Shown here: positions 20,840 to 32,996 of the stretch, in pieces | Layout: every line of letters starts with the position of its first letter | Position numbering within the stretch: position 1 is the stretch's first letter | Assembly: GCF_001625215.2 (NCBI RefSeq) | Contig: NC_030386.2 | Location: 37,389,296 to 37,453,295 of the forward strand | DNA from: Daucus carota subsp. sativus | Taxonomy: Eukaryota; Streptophyta; Magnoliopsida; Apiales; Apiaceae | Length of the DNA: 64,000 nucleotides | Reading direction: 5' to 3' | Notes under the pieces: generated by a model | Database searches by the model: none | What the model was told of the DNA's origin: nothing | What the model saw: only the letters and a program-made list of their open reading frames with translations | Translations under genes and position numbers: made by a program

Positions 20840-23152
20840 ATGGTTGTAAGATGGGCATTTTTCTTGTTACCAACCTATCTTGCCATCACCAATGTCTTAT
20901 CTTCGACAAAAATACCAACATCCAAGACTTACATTGTCCAAATCAACAGATCAGCAAAGCCTGAAACGTTCGGTACCCATGTAGAATGGTATGCCTCAGT
21001 GATACAATCAGTGGCTCTTGAAGGTGATGATAATATTGACACTGAGAGAATAATGTACAATTACGAAACTGTTTTTCATGGTGTGGCTGCTAGGCTGAGT
21101 TTAGATGAAGTCCAGAGGCTTCAACAACATCCTGCTGTTAAGGCTGTCCATCCTGAGTCTGTTTATGAATTACACACTACAAGAAGTCCTTTTTTTCTTG
21201 GACTTGAATCCGCGGATAACACAGATGTTCTATCAGGAAATTTAACAGGCCATGATGTTGTAGTTGGAGTCATTGATACCGGGATATGGCCTGAGAGCAA
21301 GAGCTTCAGTGACAGGGGCTTGCCACCAGTTCCGGGTCACTGGAAGGGCACGTGTCAGACAGGCCGCGGGTTTGATAAGGCACATTGCAACAGAAAAATT
21401 GTTGGTGCCCGAATGTTTTACTATGGATACGAGGCAGACGTTGGAAAGATTAATGAACGGAAGGTGTATAAGTCACCACGTGATCAAGACGGACATGGCA
21501 CACACGTAGCAGCAACCGTTGCTGGAGCTCCAGTGCGCGGTGCAAGCCTATTAGGCCAAGCTCAGGGGACAGCCAGAGGAATGGCTCCTGGTGCAAGAAT
21601 CGCGGTGTATAAAGTTTGTTGGGCTGGTAAATGTTCCACCTCTGATATTATTGAAGGAATTGACAAAGCTGTGAAAGATGGAGTAGATGTTCTGTCTCTT
21701 TCTTTAGGTGCTCCAACCTTTGCTTATCAGACCGACAGTCTGTCCATAGCCACTTTCGGGGCTATGGAGAGGGGAGTTTTTGTGTCATGCTCCGCGGGGA
21801 ATAGTGGGCCTAATGCAGATAGTCTAGCAAATGTATCACCATGGATGACTACAGTGGGAGCCAGCACAGTGGATAGAGTTTTTCCATCTGCTGTAACGCT
21901 TGGAACTGGTCGAAAAATTACAGGAGCTTCACTTTACAAAGGCTGGAAGGATGGTTCACTGAGAAAGCAGTATCCTCTGGTGTACATAGGAAGTAATTCC
22001 AGCATCTCGGATCCGAGTGCATTGTGTTTGCAGGGTAGCTTGAATCCAAAAATTGTCTCGGGGAAGATAGTGATATGCAATCGAGGTCTTACAAATCGAG
22101 TTGAGATAGGCCAAGTGGTGAAAGACGCGGGTGGGATTGGAATGATCTTAGCCAACACTTATGAGCACGGAGAAGACTTGATAGCCGATTCTCACCTGCT
22201 CCCTGCTATTGCTGTTGGTAACAAGGAAGGGGCAGCAATTAAGAAATATGCTATGACTAATTCACACCCTACCGCAGCCCTTTCGTTTCAGGGGACCAGA
22301 GTAGGAATAAGGCCTTCCCCTGTGGTGGCTGCATTTTCATCAAGAGGGCCTAACTACCTGAATCTAGAGGTTCTCAAGCCCGATATAGTGGCGCCAGGGG
22401 TGAACATACTTGCTGCTTGGACTCATTCACTTGGTCCATCAAGCTTGGTAACCGATAAACGAATAGTAGATTTTAATATCCTGTCTGGAACTTCCATGTC
22501 CTGCCCACATGTGAGTGGCATTGCTGCATTGATAAAGTCAAGGCATCCGAACTGGAGTCCTGCTGCTATAAAATCCGCCATGATGACTACAGCTTATATC
22601 CATGATAACAAATACAATCCTCTGGCAGATGCTTCCACAGGTGCAGCTTCAACTCCCTATGCCCACGGTGCTGGCCATATAAACCCTCTGAAGGCTCTGA
22701 ACCCTGGACTAATTTATGATCTCGGGCCACAAGATTACTTTGAATTCTTGTGTGCTCAAATAAGCTCAACTGACATGGAACTCTTTGGTAACAGGACTTG
22801 CCACCACACACTTGCCAGTCTAGGGGATCTAAACTACCCAGCTCTCTCAGTATCATTTCCTGAGAAAGGAAACAATTCTGCGGTGACCCTTCACAGGACA
22901 GTAACCAATGTCGGCAAAGCTGTTTCAAATTACCATGCTGTCGTTTCATCATTCAAAAGTGTAGTTGTTGAGGTTGAGCCAGCAACCTTGCATTTCACCA
23001 AGAAACACCAGAAACTATCTTACAAAGTTACAATTTCTGGTAAGAAACGACAAACAGGACCCGAGTTTGGACATTTGATCTGGAAGAATAAAGTACACAA
23101 GGTAAGAACACCAATTGTGGTTTCAAGGCCTCCGGTACCAATACAAACTTGA
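20840..23152 (+). CDS. SBT1.3: Subtilisin-like serine protease, SBT1.3 type
   Basis: Single exon of 770 residues, as usual for SBT1 subtilases. A hydrophobic signal peptide (about 1-22) directs secretion. The inhibitor I9 prodomain follows (TYIVQINRS to about 115). The peptidase S8 domain has the triad Asp146 (VIDTGIWPES), His219 (GHGTHVA) and Ser552 (GTSMSCPH), with oxyanion Asn321 (AGNSGP). The PA domain is inserted between His and Ser, and an Fn3-like C-terminal domain contains HRTVTNVG. All catalytic residues are present, so an active apoplastic protease is expected. The C-terminal segment around PQDYFEFLC and HQKLSYKVT fits SBT1.3 as I remember it, although paralogue assignment needs a phylogeny. 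Confidence 0.93.
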   Translation: MVVRWAFFLLPTYLAITNVLSSTKIPTSKTYIVQINRSAKPETFGTHVEWYASVIQSVALEGDDNIDTERIMYNYETVFHGVAARLSLDEVQRLQQHPAVKAVHPESVYELHTTRSPFFLGLESADNTDVLSGNLTGHDVVVGVIDTGIWPESKSFSDRGLPPVPGHWKGTCQTGRGFDKAHCNRKIVGARMFYYGYEADVGKINERKVYKSPRDQDGHGTHVAATVAGAPVRGASLLGQAQGTARGMAPGARIAVYKVCWAGKCSTSDIIEGIDKAVKDGVDVLSLSLGAPTFAYQTDSLSIATFGAMERGVFVSCSAGNSGPNADSLANVSPWMTTVGASTVDRVFPSAVTLGTGRKITGASLYKGWKDGSLRKQYPLVYIGSNSSISDPSALCLQGSLNPKIVSGKIVICNRGLTNRVEIGQVVKDAGGIGMILANTYEHGEDLIADSHLLPAIAVGNKEGAAIKKYAMTNSHPTAALSFQGTRVGIRPSPVVAAFSSRGPNYLNLEVLKPDIVAPGVNILAAWTHSLGPSSLVTDKRIVDFNILSGTSMSCPHVSGIAALIKSRHPNWSPAAIKSAMMTTAYIHDNKYNPLADASTGAASTPYAHGAGHINPLKALNPGLIYDLGPQDYFEFLCAQISSTDMELFGNRTCHHTLASLGDLNYPALSVSFPEKGNNSAVTLHRTVTNVGKAVSNYHAVVSSFKSVVVEVEPATLHFTKKHQKLSYKVTISGKKRQTGPEFGHLIWKNKVHKVRTPIVVSRPPVPIQT

Positions 23153-23643
23153 ATTTGTTCTGTTAAATTTCTGGTATATTTAAATTTGTAAACTTGTGCT
23201 GTTGCTCAGTTAAATTTGTTCTGTAAACTTGTGCTGTTGCTCATCACTCTAGCGATGAAGTGACATAATGTCTTCAAAGGTGATTTAAAGCATTTACAAT
23301 TTATTAAATGGCTACTTGAAAAAGAGAAGAATCGCCTTATAAGTTGCTAAATCCAGCAACTACTAGTCGACGAGGGATGGTAGTATAAAAAATATCAATA
23401 AAATCAATAATTAATCAGCAATCACTAACACAGACTATATTAGCCAGATTCATTTCTAAAGCTCCAAGCTGCTTTCTGTCTTGATCATTAGACACCTCTT
23501 TCACTTGAGCATTGAAATCTCCTTCACATATTCGTATCTTTGGCCTTCTTGCTGGTTCCATTTTACAATATTTTCACTCTCCCAAGTGTTCATATGTTTG
23601 AGTTCACCCTCATCTAGACCTGAAATTTGATTCCACTTGAAAA
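23153..23643. other. Intergenic between subtilase and first kinase
   Basis: Contains the subtilase 3' UTR, with a short local duplication of TAAACTTGTGCTGTTGCTCA at 23189 and 23224, and the 5' region of the kinase. The segment before the kinase start is similar to the one before 26003 and is part of the tandem duplication. Confidence 0.5.
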
Positions 23644-25036
23644 ATGTTGAAGAATTATTGTTGTTGCATACCAGATGATCAAGAAAAACAAAATATCAAG
23701 TGAGTTACGCCGCATGGTTTCATGCATGTTAATACCTTTGTTAAGTCATTACAGTGAACAATCCGATAAATCAATTGTTCTTGTTGTTGTTCTGTTGTTT
23801 CAGGGCACAACCCGGCAGGTCAAAAGATTATTCTTGGAAGAATTACACCCTAAAAGAACTTGTATATGCGACAAATAATTTCCATAATGACAACAAGATT
23901 CGAGAGTGTTATTATGAAAATGTTTATTGGGGCCGAACTTGTGAAGGCCTTGAGGCGATCCTTTTAACTTTTAATACCTCAAATTACTTGAACTTGTTGT
24001 GTTCGCACTTTTATTTTTGTTAAATATATTAAATTTCTGGATTGTGTTATACTGTTATGTACAGATATCAGTTCAACGGCTGAAAGCTATGAGTTCACTA
24101 GCAGAAATGAAATTTGCAGTGCAAGTCGAAATTCTTGGGAGAGTTAGACACAGGAATTTAATTTTTCTAAGAGGTTTTTGCATAGGTGGAGATGAAAGGA
24201 TTATAGTGTCTGATTATATGCCTAATCAGAGCTTGATCGCGCATCTCTATGGCCAGCTTGCTTCTGATTGTCTGCTAGATTGGCCTCGGAGAATTAGTAT
24301 TGCCATTGGGGCGGCTGAAGGAATTTCGTGAGTACATGCCCTCTTGTTTTGGTTTATTTAACTTGTTAAGTCATTACCACTTACCAGCCTTATGTTATGT
24401 CTTCCTACTTATGTTGTTGGTCGAAGGTACTTGCACCATGAAGCGAACCCTCAAATCATACATCGTAACATAAGTGCTAGTAATGTGCTTTTAGATTCTG
24501 AATTCCAAGCAAAAGTTGCTGATTTTGGTGTTGCAAAATTTGTCCCGGAGGGTGTCACTCACCTGACTACAAGAGTCAAAGGGACCCTAGGGTATATAGC
24601 ACCAGAGTACGCGATGTGGGGTAAAGTATCCAAAAGCTGTGATGTTTATAGTTTTGGGATACTGCTACTTGAGATCATTAGTGCTAGAAAGCCAATAGAA
24701 AAACTTCCAGGTGGAGTTAAGCGCGACATTGTTCAATGGGCTAGTCCATTGGTACAAAAAGGTGCTTATGAGCTTCTTGTTGATCCTAGGCTAAAGGGTA
24801 AGTATGACTGCACTCAGTTGAAAAGCCTTGTCATAATTGCAATGAGATGTACTGATAGTGATCCAGAGAATCGCCCGAGTATGATTGATGTTGTAGCATT
24901 GCTGAAAGGAGGCAATGTTGTTACAAGAGAAGATATAACAGTAGTGAGGAATATGGCTGATGGAAATGAAGATGAAGAGTTTGGTGAAGACGGATCTGAT
25001 GATACAGACCTGGCACCAAAATTGAAGAAAGAATGA
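23644..25036 (+). CDS. PTI1-like receptor-like cytoplasmic kinase, predicted pseudokinase
   Basis: Four exons by homology with the next gene: 23644-23699, 23804-23954, 24065-24327, 24427-25036 (359 residues, open frame throughout). The N-terminus [12 protein letters not shown] has a Cys cluster suited to palmitoylation. The fold follows PTI1-like kinases of the At3g15890 type. Three catalytic sites are lost: the glycine loop GEGGFGSV is RECYYENV, the beta-3 lysine is Gln (SVQRLKA), and HRD is HRN. DFG and APE remain. The second intron would start with GC (GAG|GCGATC), a poor donor where its sister has GTAATT. It is therefore either a conserved pseudokinase acting as a scaffold or decoy, or an early pseudogene. 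The intact frame favours the former and the donor favours the latter. Confidence 0.85.
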
Positions 25037-25213
25037 TCAAGGAGTGGTTTTTGTTAAGCGCGGCCAGCCCTTTTTTTAAGAGAACTCTTAAAAATTCAAT
25101 ACCAAAAATAAATATTAGAGACGGTTATAAAAGTGGATTGTAAAATAAGAGAACTCGAAGTGGATTGTAAAATAAGACAACTCTTAAAAAAGCCAACACT
25201 CGTGGTCTGTGAT

Positions 25214-25398
25214 CAGTGGCGGATCTGACTATAAAGTTAAGGGGGGTCAATTTTTTTTTAAAAAAAATGAAAGGGGTCACAAAAAAATTAAGGGGGGTCA
25301 ATTTCAATTTTACAACCTAAAAATATGTATAATATTAAAAAAAATAAAAATTAAGGGGGTCAGTTGCCCCCTCTTGCCCCTTCTAAGATCCGCCTCTG
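25214..25398. mobile_element. hAT-type MITE
   Basis: Inverted ends CAGTGGCGGATCT (left) and the complement of AAGATCCGCCTCTG (right) agree at 12 of 13 positions. An 8-bp target duplication, TCTGTGAT versus TCTGTCAT, flanks it at 25206-25213 and 25399-25406, with one mismatch. It is 185 bp, non-coding, and lies between the two tandem kinases. Confidence 0.85.
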
Positions 25399-26002
25399 TC
25401 TGTCATTATTTTGGATTGTAAAATTTGTAGAACAACAGGAATAATCTGCAAAGGACAATTTTTCACTTAATGGATTATACTCATACAGCATAAAAGGTAC
25501 ATGACACGAATACATTTGTTGTTTATTTATTTATATTTTTTGACAAAAAATTCAGATCAACGGGTCGCTCTCAAGAAAATTGCTGGCAACAATTATTAAA
25601 CTAACCATAAACATATGTTCTAATATTAATCAGAAAATTTGCAGTAGAATAAACAGAGATAGAGACAAAGAATGTCTTTACTGATACCTACCATGAAACA
25701 CATTCAAAGATATGAAGCTTCCAAAATATTAAATTAATAAAACGTACTTAAATTAATCAGCAATCGCTATGACACACTATAATAGCCAAATTTAGTTCTT
25801 AAGTTCCAAGTCGCCTTCTGTCTTGATCTTAGACGCCTCTTCTACTCCAGCATTGAAAAATCCGTAATGTTTTCTTAATTAATTTGATTTCTTGCTGGTT
25901 CCATCTGTGTTTTGTTCTTTGGATTCATTCTTCTCTCTCTCCTAGCTGTTTATACATTGACTTAATCCTCGTCTAGATCCAAATTTTGCTTCCTCTCGAA
26001 AA
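25399..26002. other. Intergenic between the two kinases
   Basis: AT-rich. The part from about 25740 resembles 23395-23640 upstream of the first kinase, so the duplicated unit includes 5' flanking DNA. Confidence 0.5.
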
Positions 26003-27885
26003 ATGATTAAGAGATATTGTTGTTGCATACCTGATGATGAAGAACAAGAAAATATCAAGTAAGTTGTGTAAATTTATCTCAGTGTCATATCGGATGGTTT
26101 CATACTTTCATGCATAGTCAAGTGTTGTGTTAAGTTTCGGTTTCTTGGTTGTTGGATGATTTCATGTTATATTTTTGTTGTTGTTTTAGTGCGCTATCGG
26201 GCAAGTCAAGAGATTATCCGTGGGAGATCTACACTCTTAAAGAACTTGTTCACGCAACAAATAATTTCCATAATGATAACAAGATCGGAGAGGGTGGTTT
26301 TGGAAGCGTTTACTGGGGCCGAACTAGTAAAGGCGTCGAGGTAATTTTTCTACTGGGACTCCAAATTATTTGAACTGGTGTTCTTTATCATATAGCTGTT
26401 GTTAAAATTATTGAATTTTCGGATTGTGTCACAGATAGCGATTAAACGGCTAAAAGCCATGAGTGCAAAAGCAGAAATGGAATTTGCAGTAGAAGTGGAG
26501 ATTCTTGGGAGGGTTAGGCACAAAAATTTATTAGGTTTACGGGGGTTTTATGCAGGCGGAGATGAAAGGCTTATAGTGTATGATTATATGCCTAATCACA
26601 GCCTGATCACACATCTCCATGGTCAACTTTCTTCCGAATGTCTGCTAGACTGGCCTCGAAGAATCAGTGTTGCCATTGGTTCGGCTGAAGGAATCTCGTA
26701 AGCACAATGCCCTCTTCATTATTAGTTAATGATTGTGTGAATTTGTGTGTTATATTATATGATTCTCGTAAGCCCTTCTCCCAACACCTTGCGATTTTGG
26801 TAGAATTGATCACTTGAATGATGTCAGCGCTCAGACTCGCGGAAGACTTGGTAAGCAAACTTATGTCCCAAAAGATGGGAGCAGTGATCCACTCTCGACC
26901 CAAAAAGTACTTTCGAGTGAGAGGGAATGTTTAAATATTATATGATATTGATAATCACTCCTCTCAACATCTCGAGGTTTTGGGAGATTTGTTCATTTAA
27001 CAGACTGATATGTGTGTTGTGGACAAGGCCGGCCACATACTGATTCATTGACATTTAATATAATCCATTAATTTGAGTTCTTACTTTTGTTTTAACTTTC
27101 GTCTCTTCCATATAGTAGGGTAAGATTCCAAGTTGAATATGATCACGTTTCGCTTGGTTTAGATTAAGCTTGCTTATGAGATCACCCTTCTTACCTAACA
27201 CTTATTTTCTGTAAATATTTGAAGGTATCTGCACCAAGAAGCAACTCCCCATATCATCCACAGGGACATAAAAGCTAGTAACGTGCTCTTAGATTCCGAA
27301 TTTCAAGCAAAAGTCGCTGATTTTGGTTTTGCAAAACTCGTCCCAGAGGGCGTCACTCATATGACGACAAGGGTTAAAGGAACACTAGGCTATTTGGCAC
27401 CAGAGTATGCAATGTGGGGAAAAGTATCCGAAAGCTGTGATGTTTATAGTTTTGGGATACTATTACTCGAAATTATCAGTGCTAAAAAGCCACTAGAAAA
27501 ACTCCCGGGTGGAGTTAAGCGCGACATTGTGCAATGGGCTACTCCACTGGTACAAAAAGGAGCTTATGAGCTTCTTGTTGATCCTAGGCTAAAGGGAAAA
27601 TATGATCGCGCTCAGTTAAAAAGCCTTATAATAATTGCAATGAGGTGTACCGATAGTAATCCAGAGGATCGTCCGACGATGGCTGATGTTGTGGAGTTGC
27701 TAAAAGGAGGCAATGTTGGTAGTAGAAGAAAAGAGATGACGATAGTGAGAGACGGGGCTGATGGAAATGAAGATGTGGAGTTCGGTGATGAGGATATTGA
27801 TTATGAAGGCCAATTTGGTCCCGGGAAGGCTGTGCCGAGATTGGTAAAAGGAGGATCAAGAAGAAGAAGAGCGAAGATGAATTGA
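26003..27885 (+). CDS. PTI1-like receptor-like cytoplasmic kinase, catalytically complete
   Basis: Four exons, 26003-26058, 26190-26340, 26435-26697, 27225-27885 (376 residues). It starts [15 protein letters not shown], with a Cys cluster for membrane anchoring by acylation. The kinase domain is intact: [42 protein letters not shown] and [16 protein letters not shown] charged tail ends in RRRRAKMN. The closest family I recall is the PTI1-like kinases such as At3g15890, which act in cytoplasmic signalling at the plasma membrane. It is the tandem partner of the gene at 23644, with the same exon boundaries. The third intron (527 bp) is longer than in the sister gene (99 bp). Confidence 0.92.
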
Positions 27886-29391
27886 GTTGGTTTTATGCAC
27901 TTGTGTTGTTCTTGATGCATTTTGTAACTAATTGACTAGAACAACTAGTAGGATGGCTTATAATCCAGATTTTACACAAAAACAGGTTCTATACAAAAAA
28001 TTCTCGATTTATCGATAATTCATCCATAAAATATATTTTATAATCATATTTTAATTTAACTAAAAATTCTTAATTTATCAAAAATATTTTTTATAAATTC
28101 TGAATTAACAGATCAACCAGTTAAGAGGGTATTTTCGGTGGAGCAGTGAAATGCGTAGAGATCGGAAAGAACACCAATGCCGGGCAACCAGTTAATTCTG
28201 GAGATCGATCACGCAAAAATTGACGATAATTACAAATATACTCCTTCGCAGTAGTACAGTTGAATTCCATTTTCATACTCAAGTATTACTGACCTTTAGA
28301 TCTTGAAAAATCCAACGGCCGTTATAAGTTTCTCTAAAACTAATATCGTGAAAACTTGTCGTGAGAAAATGAGTCATTTGCCAATATGGTCTGTCTGGTT
28401 TTGTTCCAGACACAATCCAGATAATTTTGATAGACATGTTTGCGGTCTATAACTAATTCATGTCTGCTTTAAATTCAGCTGATTCTGTTTGCCTTTTTTT
28501 TTTAAGCATGAATTGAGCTCAACCCAAATGATTGCATATTTGGATGATCGATGATTTGTCCAAGTTTATTTAACATGTTTTATAGTCTCTTCAACGATAT
28601 ATATTTATTATTTTCGAGAACGAATGTCTGTTCCAACAATTTTTTTATAAGTTCATTTTTGATATGTGTCATCCAATTTTTATGTTTCAAATTTATAAAA
28701 TATAATAAAATTTTATAATATAAAAACCAACTACTTTTATGGTATTTTTAAATTAAAAATTATCAGTCCGCTCTATATTCACTTTTCATATTTTTTACTC
28801 TCATTTTATAATTTCCTTTTCAAGCTAAAATACAAATATTTGGACGGGACAAAAAAAAGAAGTTTATATTCTGAATAACGGTCTCCTGAAAAAAAATAAA
28901 ATTCCAAATCATAATAAAATAATCTTGAAAAATATACTCTCAAACAATATAATTCTCATATATATTAGAATATTAGATGTTATTCTCGAAATATAACTCT
29001 AATATTTTCTTTTGAATATTCCAAGATAAAAAACCGCCGGCTAAGCAGATACTACTCCGTACCAAAATACAACCAAATCTAGGTGATTGTTTTAAGAACA
29101 CAGCTTGACAAAGGCACCCCCACATGCGACCCGTGAGCCCATCTTGACTCAATCATATATATACATACACGCTCGCCTCTCTGTGTATATAATTTCACAC
29201 CTCCTTCTGTTTCCTAGTATTTCTACACCCACCATTTTCTCGACTCTCTCTCTCTCCCCTATATTTCTTGGTCTTATTATATATTTTTACATAGATTTTC
29301 ACGTGAATATTTAAATAATTTTTTCTGGGTTCTTGTTGAAATCCCGTGAAGCTCTTGTTATAGCTGTGGTGAATCTTTGTCTCTAGCTATA
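27886..29391. other. Intergenic upstream of fructokinase
   Basis: Mostly AT-rich with no gene. A TATATATA run at about 29156-29163 followed by a CT-rich 5' leader (29244-29258) may be the fructokinase core promoter. Confidence 0.4.
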
Positions 29392-32300
29392 ATGACGGAA
29401 TCTCGCGCGTTAGGTTTGTTCTTGAATCTTGGAACTTGATTTGGGTTTTTGAGGTTGTGATTTGTATTCGCGTGTTTCTTGAATTGTGCAGCGATTTTCT
29501 TGATTATTTTTGTGAATCTTGGTGATTGGTAGGATTTGTTAGAACCCCTTTTGAATATTCTTGCTTTCTGGATCTCTCTCTTTTCTGTTATTCTTGGGAT
29601 GATTTTTGTTGAAAGTTTGCATTTTTGTGATTTTTAGCTGTTAGACATTCCAACAAGGGGGGAATTTCTGTCCATTCCTGTATAAATTTTTTGAAATATA
29701 CTTGTTATTGTGTATTATAGGCCTCGGATTTGGTTGCTTGCTTGAATTATGTATTTGATTGACAGACATTCTGTGTGTTTGTAATACGTGTGCCCGTCAA
29801 TTTTGTGTTAATGAATTATATTGCAAAATACCACGTTGCAATTTTCATGTGTGCCTGTCAATTGTGTGTTTATTTTGCAAAAGGACCTTGTTACGCTGTT
29901 TTGTTCTGATGCTTCAATCTTCTGGTCTAGTATTCTTATTTATGCTAAATGTTTGAGGTGTAGATCAAATTAAGGATCTGACGCTTAATTCCAATGGAGG
30001 GGAACAAAAAGATAGTCCGCTGGTTATAGCCTTTGGTGAATTGTTGATTGACTTTGTGCCTACAGTTGGCGGGGTTTCACTTGCAGAAGCGCCTGCATTC
30101 AAAAAAGCTCCTGGTGGTGCTCCTGCTAATGTCGCTGTTGGTATATCACGGTTGGGAGGTTCTTCAGCTTTTGTAGGCAAGGTGAATCTTGAGTAGTCCT
30201 GTTGCATCATAGCTGTTACCACTTATTTTTAGATGTTTACCACTTATTGCGAATCCAATACACCATTGCATTCTTTTGTGATATTTGAGATGTTACTCCT
30301 TTTTTTTTTATCACGCGTGTCTGTTATTTGACGACCTTACCACATGTTAGAAGTTGTTTCGCCACATGTTTAGAAATTGGGGTTATGTTTTTTATATATA
30401 AGAATTGTTTTCTAAAGGTAAAAACCTAAGCAGCTTGGTGAATGTATCTGGAGCTTGTATGTTACTTGTGTACTACATCATTCTAACTTGAGTAAAATGT
30501 TGGCTTAAACAAATTACATTTATCAGATTTCTTGTAGATCCATTAGTTACCTTTTCTCTTTGTCATACAGGTTACATACGCCGAATAAACATTTTATTGC
30601 TCATTCATTTTGCTGAATTGCGTCATTAATCCTAAACTAGAATAATTTTACCTCAGGTGGGGGATGATGAATTCGGGTACATGTTAGCTGACATTTTGAA
30701 GCAAAACAAGGTCAACACCTCTGGCATGCGATTTGACCCATCTGCGAGGACAGCTCTAGCATTTGTTACATTGCGGTCTGATGGCGAGCGCGAATTTCTG
30801 TTTTTCCGTCATCCTAGCGCAGATATGCTTCTTCGTGAATCAGAACTTGAGAGAAATCTTATCAAGCAGGTTGTGTTTGTTGTCTATATAATTTATTAAT
30901 TCTACACTTAATTGCTTGCGCATGACACAGCTGCTAATTCAGTAAAATTGTATCGTAAGCAGGCTAAAGTCTTTCATTATGGTTCGATTAGTTTGATTGA
31001 AGAACCATGTAGGTCTGCTCATCTTGCTGCAATGGCAATTGCTAAAGAATCTGGAAGCATTCTCTCTTATGATCCCAATTTAAGGTTAGCGTTATGGCCC
31101 TCTGCTGATGCTGCTCGCGAGGGTATAATGAGCATATGGGACAAAGCAGACATTATTAAGGCAAGTTATAGACCTAGCTGTGAGTTTTGGCAAACTTATA
31201 ATTATATATATGGTGTCAATCTTTTGGTGTGAAATTAATATGCTATGTGGATCTCACTTTTACTCTGTTGAATTGGCAGATAAGTGAGGATGAAATCTCA
31301 TTCCTAACTGGAGGTGAAGATCCTTATGATGATAATGTGGTCTTAACAAAGCTGTATCACTCCAATCTTAAGCTATTGCTTGTAAGTGAAGGGGCAGCAG
31401 GTTGCAGATATTATACTAAGGTAAGGGTTTTGTTTTCTCTTATTAATTTTTATATGCAATTATCAAGAATTAGGATTCAGGGATATCCTAGTGGTAAAGG
31501 TATATCTCCCCCCATGACAAGGTCATGAGTTTTGAGGCCATTTTAACAGATTGCTTATCCTAAAATATATTAGTTATCCAGAAGTGATAAGTATTAGCAT
31601 TAATAGCCACAATATAGTCAAGATTTTTGTTTGTTGTCTGTTTTCTTTTCATACCCAGTTTTCTTCAATTTACTAAGTGGCAACCCCAACTTTATAACAA
31701 CTGAAAATCCTTGCAGCAATTAAAGGGTCGGGTTTCTGGTGTTAAAGTGAAACCTGTGGACACAACTGGTGCTGGCGATGCATTTGTTGCTGGTTTCCTG
31801 TACTGCTTTGCTTCTGACATGAACCTTTACCAGGTAACACTTCTTCCGGAAAACGAGAGTTTTGTGATTTTTTCAATTCTTTTTAAGTTTGCAAAGTTTA
31901 TAGCTGCCTGCTAATAAATGTATTTGAATCTCAATTGCATCAACTGTTGGCTAATACATATCCTATACTCCAGTAAAGAACCTGAAATAGTTGTGAGTTG
32001 TGACCATTTAACTCCTCCCCCATAACAATTATATTACATTACTAAAAACGCTGATACTCTGCACTTGTTTTCATCATAATTATTGAAGTTGGGGACTTGT
32101 TCTACCTTCGAACTGATTGTGTTCTTTTACATTTGTGAATTTCATAGCTGTGAAACTACTTGATCATATGCGTAATTATATAGGGGCATGTAAGCTCCTG
32201 GTCATTTTTCATGTATAAATGGGTTCAACATCTTCTGGTTTTAGGATCATGGTTCGGACTGCTATTTGAAAATATCATATTATTGACTACTTAATCAGCT

Positions 32301-32996
32301 GTAATATCGCCATCTATATCCATTATATAGAAAACGTAGCTATGAGGTCACCCCTTCATATAATATGAAGGGGAATGTAGTGGAGTATGCAGAAGAATCG
32401 ACTTGTAACATACTCAGGTATGTAAGATCCTTAGACCAGGTGGTAGGTCTAGTAGCTCGCCTCCCGATTCCCCTTTAGAATGGGAGTAGGCGATTGACAA
32501 AAAGAGAGAAATTTCATAATTGATTAATATTACTTTTTGACAAAAGAAAGTTGTATTTATGCTCAGAGGACTAATAGGAGCTCAATATATTCTCTAATAA
32601 AAATTTGCCTTGAACTTTCTCATCCACCATTACCGCTCCTCCATAAGTCTATGCAAAAGTCTTAAAAAGACCAACAGTCTTATAGTTTTCTACTGTGAGC
32701 TTATGAAAGCGTATGGCAAGCATTTTGCCTAGAAGTGCCATCATATTGCACCTCTGTATATTTGTTGATCCTGATAATCAGTCCACATGTTACACATGTG
32801 TGACCTCATCTAGTGGTCAATTGTTGAATAAACCTCCCACTTGCATTTGGTCTTTTGGCAGGACGAGAAGAAACTAAGAGACGCCCTTCTTTTCGCAAAT
32901 GCTTGTGGTGCTGTAACCGTAACAGAGAGAGGAGCAATCCCTGCCATGCCTACGAAGGAGGCAGTCCTGCAAATCTTGGCAAAACATGCTGGGTGA
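29392..32996 (+). CDS. FRK7: Fructokinase (pfkB family), FRK7 type
   Basis: Seven exons: 29392-29413, 29964-30181, 30657-30869, 30963-31160, 31280-31420, 31717-31833, 32862-32996 (347 residues). It phosphorylates fructose to fructose-6-phosphate with ATP in the cytosol and feeds sucrose breakdown products into metabolism. The pfkB signatures are present: [10 protein letters not shown] and [16 protein letters not shown] near the N-terminus, and [15 protein letters not shown] with the catalytic Asp and anion hole near the C-terminus. The sequence [20 protein letters not shown] and the ending [11 protein letters not shown] fit FRK7/FRK4 of Arabidopsis. The start is chosen as MTESRALD because exon 1 joins in phase to the pfkB exon through a 550-base intron. 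The fourth intron begins GCAAGT, a consensus GC donor. Confidence 0.93.

Noticed and set aside
22587-22952. 121-residue minus-strand ORF
   Set aside because: It is a shadow of the subtilase coding sequence.
27626-27859. 77-residue minus-strand ORF
   Set aside because: It is antisense of the last exon of the intact kinase.
31470-31560. tRNA-like segment (CCTAGTGGTAAAGGT ... GAGTTTTGAGGCC) in a fructokinase intron
   Set aside because: It resembles A and B boxes of a tRNA-derived SINE, but no acceptor stem folds and no SINE tail or target duplication was visible.
32410-32500. Inverted CGCCTCCCGATTCCC/GGGAGTAGGCG pair in a fructokinase intron as an RNA gene
   Set aside because: It is a short hairpin with no family match; there is not enough to call a gene.
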